Shown in pieces: positions 6,620 to 13,855 of a stretch of 25,387 bases of DNA. The stretch is from a virus, in the IMG/VR virus record IMGVR_UViG_3300030060_005159, positions 1 to 25,387 of that record. One strand, given 5' to 3'. Numbering within the stretch: the stretch's first letter is position 1; each line of letters starts with the position of its first letter. The translations under genes and the position numbers were made by a program. Under the pieces are notes generated by a model. The model was not told the origin of the DNA. It saw only the letters and a program-made list of their open reading frames with translations, and ran no database searches.

Positions 6620-7015
6620 ATGACAAAACTATGTCCTAGAGGCAAGGCTGCAGCGAAGCGAAAATTTCGAGTATATCCGTCCGCATATGCGAACGCCTAC
6701 GCTTCAAAAATTTGTGCAGGTAAAATTAAAGATCCATCTGGTGTAAAGAGAAAAGATTTTAAGGGACCTAAACCAGCAGGAAAAGTTTCAGGTGGTGAAG
6801 CAAAAATTAAAAAAGTTGCAAGTGCTTTACATAAAGCATCTTCACTTCATAAAGCTCAAGCTAAAACTTTAGATTCCATGACAAAAGCAAGTAAAGGTGA
6901 ATTTGCACAAAAACTTCAACCATATGATGGTAGTTATGTAAAAGGCGATTTAGCTGGTCATAAAGTTTCAAATAAAAGTTTAAGTAATTATTATAAGGGT
7001 ATGATCAATGACTAA
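6620..7015 (+). CDS. Basic Cys-containing protein (YPSAYANAYAS domain)
   Basis: A 131-aa highly basic protein. Residues 4-45 contain LCPRGKAAAKRKFRVYPSAYANAYASKICAGK, split here as LCPRGKAAAKRKFRV and YPSAYANAYASKICAG, a small domain I recall from cyanophages and large algal viruses with no known function. The middle is helical and Lys/Ala-rich (VASALHKASSLHKAQAKTL). The C-terminus SLSNYYKGMIND carries the YY-x-x-[LM] motif shared with the following genes. It overlaps the next gene by 8 bases. The ribosome site is weak (AAGG). A genome-associated or virion cargo role is plausible. Confidence 0.65.
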   Translation: MTKLCPRGKAAAKRKFRVYPSAYANAYASKICAGKIKDPSGVKRKDFKGPKPAGKVSGGEAKIKKVASALHKASSLHKAQAKTLDSMTKASKGEFAQKLQPYDGSYVKGDLAGHKVSNKSLSNYYKGMIND

Positions 7016-7193
7016 AAAGAAAAAAGAAAAAATTTTTAAAAATCCTTTTGATGCAAGAAAAGCTGCAGATGATGAAGATAGAAAAAAATTTAGAGAAGAT
7101 AAATCAATAGAAGCAAAAGGTTTGAAAAATGGTGGCATGTGCCGTGGAGCAGGAGCCGCTATCAAGGGGACAAAATTTGAAGGTGTTTTCTAA
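7008..7193 (+). CDS. 61-aa basic protein (RGAGAAIKGTKFEGVF type)
   Basis: A 61-aa protein coupled to the genes on both sides (8-base overlap at the start, TAATG at the end). The N-terminal two thirds are charged (Lys, Asp, Glu), and the end, GGMCRGAGAAIKGTKFEGVF, is a motif I recall as the usual C-terminus of small marine phage proteins. Unlike its neighbours it lacks the YY motif. Function unknown; context suggests a virion or packaging accessory. Confidence 0.6.
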   Translation: MTKKKKEKIFKNPFDARKAADDEDRKKFREDKSIEAKGLKNGGMCRGAGAAIKGTKFEGVF

Positions 7194-7468
7194 TGGGACT
7201 AAAAAAATGGTTCGATCAAAAATGGGTAGATATTGGGAGCAAACGAAAAGATGGTTCATACGCACCCTGTGGTCGTTCAAAATTAGCAGCGGATCGAAAA
7301 CGGAAGTATCCAAAATGCGTCCCTGCTGCAAAAGCAGCAAGGATGACAGACTCTCAAAGGAAGAGTGCCGTTGCGAGGAAAAGAGCTAAACCTCAAGGAG
7401 TAGGTGGTAAACCAACAAATGTGAGTACCTTTACCAAAAAGTATTACGGTGGTATGATTGAAGTATGA
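7193..7468 (+). CDS. Basic Cys-containing protein (APCGR...YPKC domain)
   Basis: A 91-aa, strongly basic protein. Residues 9-60 have the pattern KWVDIGSKRKDGSYAPCGR, then KYPKCVPAAKAARM, followed by a Lys/Arg helix. I recall this compact Cys-Gly-Arg domain in marine phages and giant viruses as a domain of unknown function. The C-terminus, FTKKYYGGMIEV, has the YY-x-x-[LM] motif. Start by TAATG with the gene before, end by ATGA with the gene after. A nested frame at 7129-7389 is judged a shadow. Confidence 0.65.
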   Translation: MGLKKWFDQKWVDIGSKRKDGSYAPCGRSKLAADRKRKYPKCVPAAKAARMTDSQRKSAVARKRAKPQGVGGKPTNVSTFTKKYYGGMIEV

Positions 7469-8172
7469 GTGAAAAATTATTTAAAGCAGGTCAATCTTTA
7501 ACAAGAGCCTATAAAAAATTTGACGATTTCGCACAAAAAGGTTTAATTAAAACTTTAAAAGAAAGATTTAATAAAGGTAAAGCACCTTTAAGTACAAGTA
7601 AAGAATTAACAGTGTTTGATTCAAAGAAAGCACTGCCTTCTTCAAAGTTACCTAGTACTGCAAAAAAAATTGGAAAATTAGGTACACTTGGAAAAGTTGG
7701 AAGAATAGCCAGAGCTGCAACACCTGTTGGATTAGGAATTGAAGCAGGAATTCTTGCTTATAAAGTTGCAACAAGAACTCCTGAACAAAAAGCAAGATCA
7801 AAAGCATTAAAAACAAAATTAAGTAAAACAAGTACAAAAGATTATCATAAAGATTTATTAAAAATGAGTATAGGAGGAGAGACAATGTTAAAGAACCCAA
7901 AAAAAGCAGACCTAGATAAAGATGGCAAATTATCTAGTTATGAGAAAAAAAGAGGAAAAGCCATTGAACAAAACATGAAAGCAAAAAAAGGTAAAATGAT
8001 GTATGCTAATGTTGGTATGGCTGCTAAAAAAGTTAGAGAAAAAGATATGATGAAAGCATCTATGGGTAAATCTGTTAGAGGTTATGGCGCAGCTAGAACT
8101 TCTGGCATGGGTTTACAAGACGAACAATTACCACCAGGAAAATCTTTAGATTATTATAAAGATTTAATGTAA
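7465..8172 (+). CDS. Basic two-part protein with EF-hand-like loop and internal start
   Basis: A 235-aa basic protein that looks like two modules. Module 1 (1-138) has a hydrophobic helix (about 85-100, TPVGLGIEAGILAYK) and ends in STKDYHKDLLKM. Module 2 (141-235) starts at an in-frame ATG (7885) with a perfect AGGAGG (7872-7877) 7 bases upstream; it contains a canonical EF-hand calcium loop at 149-160 (D149, D151, D153, G154, E160) and ends KSLDYYKDLM. Both modules thus end in nearly the same motif, which suggests a fusion of two formerly separate genes, or production of a 95-aa short form from the internal start. The GYGAARTSGMGLQ stretch near the end is typical of marine phage proteins. 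Role unknown. Confidence 0.65.
   Translation: MSEKLFKAGQSLTRAYKKFDDFAQKGLIKTLKERFNKGKAPLSTSKELTVFDSKKALPSSKLPSTAKKIGKLGTLGKVGRIARAATPVGLGIEAGILAYKVATRTPEQKARSKALKTKLSKTSTKDYHKDLLKMSIGGETMLKNPKKADLDKDGKLSSYEKKRGKAIEQNMKAKKGKMMYANVGMAAKKVREKDMMKASMGKSVRGYGAARTSGMGLQDEQLPPGKSLDYYKDLM
7872..7887 (+). promoter_or_regulatory. Consensus internal ribosome binding site and ATG
   Basis: AGGAGG at 7872-7877, 7 bases before an ATG that is in frame with the surrounding gene (codon 141). This is among the strongest ribosome sites in the window, stronger than the one at the gene's own start, so translation of a separate 95-aa C-terminal product is likely. Confidence 0.6.
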
Positions 8173-8178
8173 TGAATT

Positions 8179-9090
8179 ATGGCAACATCAGGAACTACAA
8201 CATTCGATTTACAAATCGATGATATTATTGAAGAAGCATACGAGAGATGTGGTATTCGTACTAATAGTGGTTATGATATAAGAAGTGCCAGAAGAAGTTT
8301 AAATCTTTTATTTTCAGAATGGGGCAACAGAGGTGTTCATCTCTGGAAAGTAAAGTTAAATCAAATTCAATTTACAGCTGGAGTTGCAACTTATTCAGTG
8401 CCTACTCAAGTCAATGATGTTTTAGAAGCTTATATATCTTCAACTGGTGCAGTTAATGGAACGTTGAATACTGCTCTTACAGACTCTGCAACAAGTGTTG
8501 TGCTTACAGATGCTACTGGATTTGCTTCAAGTGGTACAATTCAAATAGGTTTAGAATTTATTACTTACACTGGAAAAGGTGGAACTACTTTAACTGGTGC
8601 AACTAGAGGAGCTTTTGGTTCGTTAGCTGTGGCTCATTCAGCAGGTGTACCAGTGCAAAATACAACTGGCTCTGGAACTTCAAGCACACAAGATATCGCT
8701 TTAACAAAAATTGATAGATCAGCTTATTCTGCTTTACCAAATAAATTAACAACTGGACAGCCATCACAATATTTTGTTGATAGACAAACACAACCAACTA
8801 TTAATGTTTATCTTGCTCCAGATGCATCAACATACACAACATTAAAATTTTATTCAATTGACAGAATTGAAGATGCAGGAGTTTATACAAATAATCCAGA
8901 TGTGCCTTTTAGGTTTTTACCATGCATGTGTTCTGGTCTTGCATATTATTTGTCACAAAAAAAAGCACCAGATAGAATTCAATTATTAAAACAACTTTAT
9001 GAGGATGAATTATTAAGAGCTTTAAATGAAGATGGTTCAAGGACTTCTGTTTATATTTCACCTCAAACATATTTTGGAGATGGTGTATAA
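8179..9090 (+). CDS. Head-tail adaptor-like protein with inserted beta module
   Basis: A 303-aa protein with the layout of podovirus head-tail adaptors (T7 gp11-like or SU10 adaptor-like): an N-terminal helical region (IDDIIEEAYERCGI, then RSLNLLFSEWGNRG), a beta stretch (FTAGVATYSVP), GQPSQYFVDRQ and TINVYLAPDAS strands, then a C-terminal helix region (PFRFLPCMCSGLAYYLSQKK). It would form a ring between portal and nozzle. Residues about 95-160 are an insertion (SSGTIQIGLEFITYTG core) that also occurs in the nozzle gene at 16098. Start is 6 bases after the previous stop with little ribosome site, so it is probably translated by coupling. The adaptor call is from pattern, moderately sure. Confidence 0.6.
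   Translation: MATSGTTTFDLQIDDIIEEAYERCGIRTNSGYDIRSARRSLNLLFSEWGNRGVHLWKVKLNQIQFTAGVATYSVPTQVNDVLEAYISSTGAVNGTLNTALTDSATSVVLTDATGFASSGTIQIGLEFITYTGKGGTTLTGATRGAFGSLAVAHSAGVPVQNTTGSGTSSTQDIALTKIDRSAYSALPNKLTTGQPSQYFVDRQTQPTINVYLAPDASTYTTLKFYSIDRIEDAGVYTNNPDVPFRFLPCMCSGLAYYLSQKKAPDRIQLLKQLYEDELLRALNEDGSRTSVYISPQTYFGDGV
8461..8658 (+). repeat. Beta module copy 1 (shared with nozzle protein)
   Basis: Codons 95-160 of the adaptor-like gene. The pattern GTLN, then SSGTIQIGLEFITYTG, LTGATRG and AHSAGVPV matches codons 210-284 of the gene at 16098 (SGTIKVGAEFISYTG, LTGITRA, AHSDGASV). It is a protein-level repeat, probably an immunoglobulin-like or beta-roll surface domain moved between tail genes. 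Confidence 0.6.
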
Positions 9091-9545
9091 TGGCTTACGC
9101 AAGTGGTAAAAGATCAAAAGCAATATCTGATAGATCAGGACAAGCTTTTCCATATAGAGAAATGGTAAAAGAATGGACTGGAGCTTTAGTACATATATCA
9201 GAATTTGAGCCTAAACATCCACAACTTGATCCACCTTATCATAAAGCAGATGCTGTTGCTCTACAAAATCCAAGAACAATGAAATTTCAACAACCTACTG
9301 ATATATCAACAATAAATCCACAAGCTCCAAACGATGATACTATTGCAGATTCGGGTGGAATATTTGTAGGAGTTGCTAATCTTACTTTACCAGGAAATTT
9401 TGCATTTAAAACTCAAGATATAGAAATTGTTAGAAATGGAGTTACAACTATTATGCACAGTATGATTCCAGAAGATCCTGCTTTACAAAATAGAAGAAGA
9501 GAGCTTTTAGCTTCAGTAGGATTTGTGGGGGTAAATATTACATAA
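9090..9545 (+). CDS. Virion structural protein (GKRSKAISDRSGQAFPY family)
   Basis: A 151-aa protein joined to both neighbours by TAATG. The N-terminal half (GKRSKAISDRSGQAFPYREM, VKEWTGALVHISEFEPKHPQ) is a pattern I recall in many marine phages, annotated only as structural protein. The C-terminal half is beta-rich (IFVGVANLTLPG, DIEIVRNGVTTIMHSM). Position between two adaptor-like genes suggests a connector-zone component. The basic/aromatic start could bind DNA or a partner ring; no catalytic residues seen. Confidence 0.6.
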   Translation: MAYASGKRSKAISDRSGQAFPYREMVKEWTGALVHISEFEPKHPQLDPPYHKADAVALQNPRTMKFQQPTDISTINPQAPNDDTIADSGGIFVGVANLTLPGNFAFKTQDIEIVRNGVTTIMHSMIPEDPALQNRRRELLASVGFVGVNIT

Positions 9546-10216
9546 TGTCTATAACACATTCATCATTTTTAACTCAAGTGAGAAACTATACTGAAGTAGA
9601 TAGTGTTGTTTTAACTGATGCTATTATTCAAGATTTTATTAAATCTGTTGAATTAGATATAGCAGGAAAAGTGGATTACGATGATTTAAGAAAATATGCT
9701 ACATCAAATTTTACAATAGGTAATAGGTACGTAGTTTTACCTGGTGATGCTATTATTGTTAGATCAGTACAAGTAATTGATAGTAGTAATAATAGAATTT
9801 TTTTAGAAAAGAGAGACACTAGTTTTATTTCTGAATTTGCACCTAATGATAATACAACAGGGACTCCAAAATATTGGGCAAATTGGGAGGATAATGTTCA
9901 ACAAGGACCTGTAATATTAGTAGCTCCAACACCTGCTGCAGCAGATACTGTACAATTGAATTATATTAAGTCTCCACCAGAATTTACAAGTACAACAAAT
10001 ACCTACTTATCAACAAATCAGGAATCTATGCTATTACACGGTGTGTTAGCTGAAGCATTTAGATTTTTAAAAGGACCTGATAATCTATACAATCTATATA
10101 ATTCGAAGTATAATGAAGAAACACAAAATTTTGCCCTACAACAAATGGGTAGAAGAAGACGAGGAGAATATCAAGACGGGGTTCCAAGAATCAAGGTCGA
10201 TTCTCCTAGTCCATAA
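9545..10216 (+). CDS. Second head-tail adaptor-like protein
   Basis: A 223-aa protein with the compact adaptor layout: N-terminal helices (FLTQVRNYTEVDS, IIQDFIKSVELDI), a beta section (RYVVLPGDAIIVRSVQ, RIFLEKRDTSF), the GTPKYWANWEDN and VILVAPTPAAADTVQLNY strands, and a C-terminal helical section (ESMLLHGVLAEAFRFLKG) with a basic tail (GRRRRGEYQDG). This is similar in organisation to the gene at 8179 without its inserted module. Such proteins join portal and tail in podoviruses. Having two may mean two stacked rings, or one adaptor and one neck protein. Start by TAATG overlap. Confidence 0.6.
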   Translation: MSITHSSFLTQVRNYTEVDSVVLTDAIIQDFIKSVELDIAGKVDYDDLRKYATSNFTIGNRYVVLPGDAIIVRSVQVIDSSNNRIFLEKRDTSFISEFAPNDNTTGTPKYWANWEDNVQQGPVILVAPTPAAADTVQLNYIKSPPEFTSTTNTYLSTNQESMLLHGVLAEAFRFLKGPDNLYNLYNSKYNEETQNFALQQMGRRRRGEYQDGVPRIKVDSPSP

Positions 10217-10233
10217 ATTATAAGGAGAAAATT

Positions 10234-10677
10234 ATGGCTATAACAACTAATGCTATATGTGATTCTTTTAAAAAAGAATTACTACAAGGAAAACATGATT
10301 TTGATACATCATCTGATACTTACAAATTAGCTATGTATACAAACTCGGCAACTTTAGGTAAATCAACTACAAATTACACAACTTCAAACGAAGTATCTTC
10401 ATCAAACTATTCAGCTGGTGGAAGTGCTTTAGTAAATCAAGGTGTTAAAGTTTCATCTTCAGTAGCGATTACTGATTTTGCTGATTTATCTTTTCAAAAC
10501 GTAACTCTTACTGCAAGAGGAGCTTTAATTTATAACACAACAACAGATGGTGGTTCAGGAACTACTGATGCTGTAGCTGTTTTAGATTTTGGTGGTGATA
10601 AAACTGCAACGTCTGGAACTTTTACAATTCAATTTCCTGCGTTCACAACTTCTGCTGCCATATTAAGATTAGCTTAA
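10234..10677 (+). CDS. Conserved marine-phage virion protein, unknown role
   Basis: A 147-aa protein after an AAGGAG ribosome site. The start, MAITTNAICDSFKKELLQGK, then the DTYKLAMYTNSATLG stretch, is a pattern I recall in many cyanophage and marine phage structural proteins. The rest is a Thr/Ser/Ala-rich beta region (VTLTARGALIYNTT, AVAVLDFGGDKTATSG, FTIQFPAF), like a small beta-sandwich. It opens the tail-fibre section and may be a tail or adhesin-assembly protein. Confidence 0.6.
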   Translation: MAITTNAICDSFKKELLQGKHDFDTSSDTYKLAMYTNSATLGKSTTNYTTSNEVSSSNYSAGGSALVNQGVKVSSSVAITDFADLSFQNVTLTARGALIYNTTTDGGSGTTDAVAVLDFGGDKTATSGTFTIQFPAFTTSAAILRLA

Positions 10678-10694
10678 TTTAAAGGAGGAGCCTA

Positions 10695-11672
10695 GTGGCT
10701 GATATTACAGTTATAGTACAGTCACCAGGCTCTGAATATTGGGGACAATCCACTTGGAGTGCTAATGACTGGGGTGGATCAGGACTTTCAATAACTACAA
10801 GCCAAGGTTCAGTCACAACAGATGGTAATGCAGATGTAGGTGTCACTGGAATTCAATTAACATCATCAATAGGAACATCAGTTGGTGGAACTTCTGCACT
10901 TGTTCAAGTAACTGGAAGTTTAGAATCTATGGCTGTTGGAAGTACAGTTGTAGGAATAGGAGTGCCAGTTACAGGAATTTCTTCTACTTCTAGTATTGGT
11001 TCTACAACAGTAGATGAATCACAGTTAACTGGAGAGGGATGGGGAAGAAGAACTTGGGGTAATCTTGCTTGGGGTGGAGCATTTTCTGTTATTCCTACAG
11101 GTCAAACAATAACTTCTTCTATTGGAGCTGCTACAGGTTCTGCTAGTTTTGATGCTGCTGTAAGTGGTGTTCAAGCCTCGTTTTCATTAGGGAGTTTCTC
11201 ATTAAAAATAGATCAAGATATAACTGTTTTTGCTTCTGAAGATCAACTTGATTTTACATTTGGGACTCTAGCTTTTGAAGGACACGCAAATGTAAGTGTT
11301 ACTGGACAGTCATTAACATCATCCCAAGGAAATACAGTTGGTGGTTTAAAAACTCCAGTAGATGTTTCTGGTATACAAGCTTCGTTTTCAATAGGTAATT
11401 TTACATTATCTCAAACAACAACAGAATCACCTAGTGGAATTCAAGCAACTATGTCTATTGGTGCAGCTGTCGGTGTACCAGGTGTAGAGGTTGGTGTTAC
11501 TGGATTATCAATTACTTCAGCTTTAGGAGAAGATAGTATTACTGCAAATGGTTTAGTAGTCCCTACAGGCATAGCTTTAACATCTAGTATTGGCACAGTT
11601 AATGTCACTGCATGGCAAGAGATAGACCCTGGCGTAACTAATACTTGGACAGAGGTTGATTTGGCAGCATGA
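10695..11672 (+). CDS. Repetitive Gly/Ser/Thr-rich tail fibre-like protein
   Basis: A 325-aa protein started at GTG with an almost full ribosome site (AAAGGAGG). It has about ten copies of a short unit, consensus [VP][TS]G-x-x-[ILTA]-x-S-[IL]-G, for example VTGIQLTSSIGTSVGG, VSGIQASFSIGNF and PTGIALTSSIGTV. Two Trp motifs (YWGQSTWSANDWGG at 15-28 and GWGRRTWGNLAWGG at 115-128) precede parts of the repeat. Regular spacing suggests a beta-solenoid or trimeric fibre. No cysteine or membrane segment. The high Ser/Thr content makes it a conceivable substrate for the glycosyltransferases and oxygenases here, but nothing shows this directly. Confidence 0.6.
   Translation: MADITVIVQSPGSEYWGQSTWSANDWGGSGLSITTSQGSVTTDGNADVGVTGIQLTSSIGTSVGGTSALVQVTGSLESMAVGSTVVGIGVPVTGISSTSSIGSTTVDESQLTGEGWGRRTWGNLAWGGAFSVIPTGQTITSSIGAATGSASFDAAVSGVQASFSLGSFSLKIDQDITVFASEDQLDFTFGTLAFEGHANVSVTGQSLTSSQGNTVGGLKTPVDVSGIQASFSIGNFTLSQTTTESPSGIQATMSIGAAVGVPGVEVGVTGLSITSALGEDSITANGLVVPTGIALTSSIGTVNVTAWQEIDPGVTNTWTEVDLAA
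10842..11609 (+). repeat. Ten-copy degenerate Gly/Ser/Thr repeat within fibre gene
   Basis: Protein-level repeats at irregular spacing with consensus [VP][TS]G, two variable residues, then S[IL]G. Examples are VTGIQLTSSIG, VTGISSTSSIG, PTGQTITSSIG, VSGVQASFSLG, VTGQSLTSSQG, VSGIQASFSIG, PSGIQATMSIG, VTGLSITSALG and PTGIALTSSIG. The nucleotide sequence has drifted, so it is an old repeat. Confidence 0.6.
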
Positions 11673-11706
11673 TGAATGTATAATTATAATTATTTAGGAG
11701 AATTTT

Positions 11707-12405
11707 ATGTCAAGTAGTTTTTCAAGCGATCTAAAACTTGAACTGATGGTAACTGGTGAAAATGCCGGTACCTGGGGTGACAATACAAACAATAATTTAA
11801 ATCTAGTACAACAAGCAATTGCTGGATATCAAGCAATAGATGTAGCCTCTTCAGATGTTGCATTAGTAATGACTGATAAGACTATTTCAAATGCTAGAAA
11901 TGCAACTTTAAAATTGACAGGCACATTAGCAGCAAACAGAACTGTAACTATTCCAAATAGTATAGAAAAAGTTTATAATGTTGTTGATGGCACAGACCAT
12001 GCTGGTTATACATTAACTTTTAAAACAGTTAGTGGAACTGGTGTTTTACTTTGTGAGGGCAATTGTTATGTCCTTTATTCTGATGGAACAAATGTTGAAA
12101 AAGCAAACGAATATAGAAAATGGAGAACTGTAACAGCTAGTGAAACAGTACAAGCTGGTGCTCAACTTTTTGTTGACACAAATGGTGGAGCTGTAACAAT
12201 TACACTACCTGCATCACCTGCTAATGGTGATGAAGTACACTTTATAGATTCGAGATTTACTTTTGATGCCAACGCATTGACTGTAGGACGAAACAGTTCT
12301 AAAATAGCAAACGCAACTTCAGACTTGGTCGTTAATACTGAAGGAGCTGGTTTTGGATTAGTTTATTCTGGTTCAGATGTCGGCTGGACTTACATGGAGA
12401 AATAG
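11707..12405 (+). CDS. Tail fibre-region protein (SSFSSDLKLELMVTGENAG family)
   Basis: A 232-aa protein starting after TTAGGAG. The first 30 residues (FSSDLKLELMVTGENAGTWG, then DNTNNNLNLVQQAIAGY) are a conserved marine phage pattern that I recall as the attachment end of fibre proteins. The rest is a series of beta strands with Thr/Gly turns (NRTVTIPNSIEKVYNV, GYTLTFKTVSG, VLLCEGNCYVLYSDG, AVTITLPASPANGDEV). Followed 3 bases later by a collar-domain fibre gene. Likely part of the adhesion apparatus. Confidence 0.65.
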   Translation: MSSSFSSDLKLELMVTGENAGTWGDNTNNNLNLVQQAIAGYQAIDVASSDVALVMTDKTISNARNATLKLTGTLAANRTVTIPNSIEKVYNVVDGTDHAGYTLTFKTVSGTGVLLCEGNCYVLYSDGTNVEKANEYRKWRTVTASETVQAGAQLFVDTNGGAVTITLPASPANGDEVHFIDSRFTFDANALTVGRNSSKIANATSDLVVNTEGAGFGLVYSGSDVGWTYMEK

Positions 12406-12408
12406 AAT

Positions 12409-12996
12409 ATGTCAAATTACGAAGCAACAAGATACGATTTTACTGGAGCAAATCTTACAGGTATCGAGGGTACTGCTACGGGAACTATTTTACCGTGGTC
12501 TTCAGCATCAGTCCCAACTGGATTTTTAGAATGTGATGGATCAGCAGTTTCGAGATCAACTTATTCTGCATTATTCGCAGTCGTTTCAACAACTTATGGA
12601 GTTGGAGATGGGGCTTCTACTTTTAACTTACCAAATTTAGCTGATAATGTTCCAGTAGGAAAATCTAACACTAAAGCTTTAGCATCAACTGGTGGAGCTA
12701 ATACTGTAACTTCAACAGGGAATGTTGCAGGTTCAACAGCTAATGCAACTTTAACAACAGCACAACTTGCATCTCATGCTCATGATGGATTAGTACCTGG
12801 TGGTTCTGGTCATTTTACTAATTATACAACTAACGTACAAACTAGAGGTCCATCATTTACTACACCGGGTGGTAATAAAACTTTAACCACTGGTTCTGGT
12901 TCAGGCCACTCCCATAACATGAGTGCAAACTTTGCCGGAGATGCAACTTCAGTTATACAACCTTATTTAACACTAATTTATATTATTAAGACGTAG
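12409..12996 (+). CDS. Tail collar domain fibre protein
   Basis: A 195-aa protein with a phage tail collar domain at about 26-90: GTILPWSSASVPTGFLECDG, then YSALFAVVSTTYGVGDG and TFNLPNLADNVPVGK. This domain is typical of fibre/collar tips of tailed phages. After it come His/Gly/Ser-rich segments (LASHAHDGLVPGG, SGHSHN) that in fibres often form metal-binding coils, and a final IQPYLTLIYIIKT, the usual end of this family. The GGAG ribosome site sits inside the end of the previous gene. Its likely role is host receptor contact. Confidence 0.8.
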   Translation: MSNYEATRYDFTGANLTGIEGTATGTILPWSSASVPTGFLECDGSAVSRSTYSALFAVVSTTYGVGDGASTFNLPNLADNVPVGKSNTKALASTGGANTVTSTGNVAGSTANATLTTAQLASHAHDGLVPGGSGHFTNYTTNVQTRGPSFTTPGGNKTLTTGSGSGHSHNMSANFAGDATSVIQPYLTLIYIIKT

Positions 12997-13004
12997 GAGA
13001 AAAA

Positions 13005-13361
13005 ATGGCAACTAATGCAAATTGGACAGTAATATTTGATGATAAAAAAATTATAAAACAGACAGGAGAATATAGTCCTCGTGCTTTTGATATTGACGAT
13101 GATGCTTTTTGGAATGATTCTAAATGGTCTAATATTTGGGCTATTCAATATGTGAGTGATAATTTAGACCATATGGATACTGTAGAACATAGAGACACTA
13201 CTCCACATAAATCTTGGAACCAAGCAGAATTAGGTGATTTTAGTTCTCAATTTATATCTAGATGGGATGCAGAGCTTTTGAAAGAGTTACAATTGAGTTG
13301 GGATGAAGACTCTAGAGATGAATCTGAAAAAGGCGCAAGACCTACTTCTTATTCTTCATAA
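13005..13361 (+). CDS. Small acidic phage protein after fibre genes
   Basis: A 118-aa protein after AGGAG. It is acidic and Trp-rich (NWTVIFDDKKIIKQ, FWNDSKWSNIWAIQYV), ending in a charged helical region. I recall similar proteins following fibre genes in marine phages but with no known function; a fibre-assembly chaperone would fit the position. Its stop lies 13 bases inside the convergent oxygenase gene on the other strand, so the two coding ends overlap and no terminator separates them. Confidence 0.55.
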   Translation: MATNANWTVIFDDKKIIKQTGEYSPRAFDIDDDAFWNDSKWSNIWAIQYVSDNLDHMDTVEHRDTTPHKSWNQAELGDFSSQFISRWDAELLKELQLSWDEDSRDESEKGARPTSYSS

Positions 13362-13855
13362 TCCTTTATAAATAAAGTAGCCGTATACCTTTTAAGATTA
13401 GGTATATTACTAGCATGTGGAGAATGAAATTTATCTGAAGGAAAAATTATCCCTCTATTTTCTCTAAATCCTACATGAATATCTAATTGTTGTTCTGTAT
13501 AAAATACAGTTCCATTTGTGACCGCAGTGGGACCAGCTATCATTATTAAAATATTTATTTTTGCTCCTTCTTTTATGTCAATGTGTGGTTTAAAAGTATC
13601 TAAATTTCTTTGATCAATACCACAATTATTTTCATCTATTTTTTTTATTTTTATTTTAAATTTTAATTCAGCTTGTTCTATAAATAATTTTAATAAATTG
13701 GGTTCATTTTTTAATTTCCACTGATTACCATAAAAACTTTTTTTATTTTTTTCTTTATTGTTATATGCAGGTGTATAAAATGCTTTGGTTAGAGCAAAAT
13801 TTTTTACTGCTTCAAAATCTTTTTTGTTAAAAAAGTCATCTATAATTCTAATCAT
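13349..13855 (-). CDS. 2OG-Fe(II) oxygenase-like protein
   Basis: A 168-aa protein and the last of four minus-strand genes. Ligands: H91-x-D93 (KPHIDIKEG), distal H144 (or H147, KFHSPHASN), and R156 (NLKRYTATLF) for 2OG. The start MIRIIDDFFNKKDF is the usual opening of phage family members and resembles the gene at 4796. It begins directly after the stop of the upstream gene (TAAATG). The very AT-rich sequence and position between a fibre-region gene and the nozzle gene suggest an inserted cassette. Substrate unknown. Confidence 0.7.
   Translation of the reverse strand: MIRIIDDFFNKKDFEAVKNFALTKAFYTPAYNNKEKNKKSFYGNQWKLKNEPNLLKLFIEQAELKFKIKIKKIDENNCGIDQRNLDTFKPHIDIKEGAKINILIMIAGPTAVTNGTVFYTEQQLDIHVGFRENRGIIFPSDKFHSPHASNIPNLKRYTATLFIKDYEE

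Noticed and set aside
7129-7389. 86-codon frame over the basic genes at 7008 and 7193
   Set aside because: It crosses two genes with tight TAATG coupling and shows no recognisable pattern.
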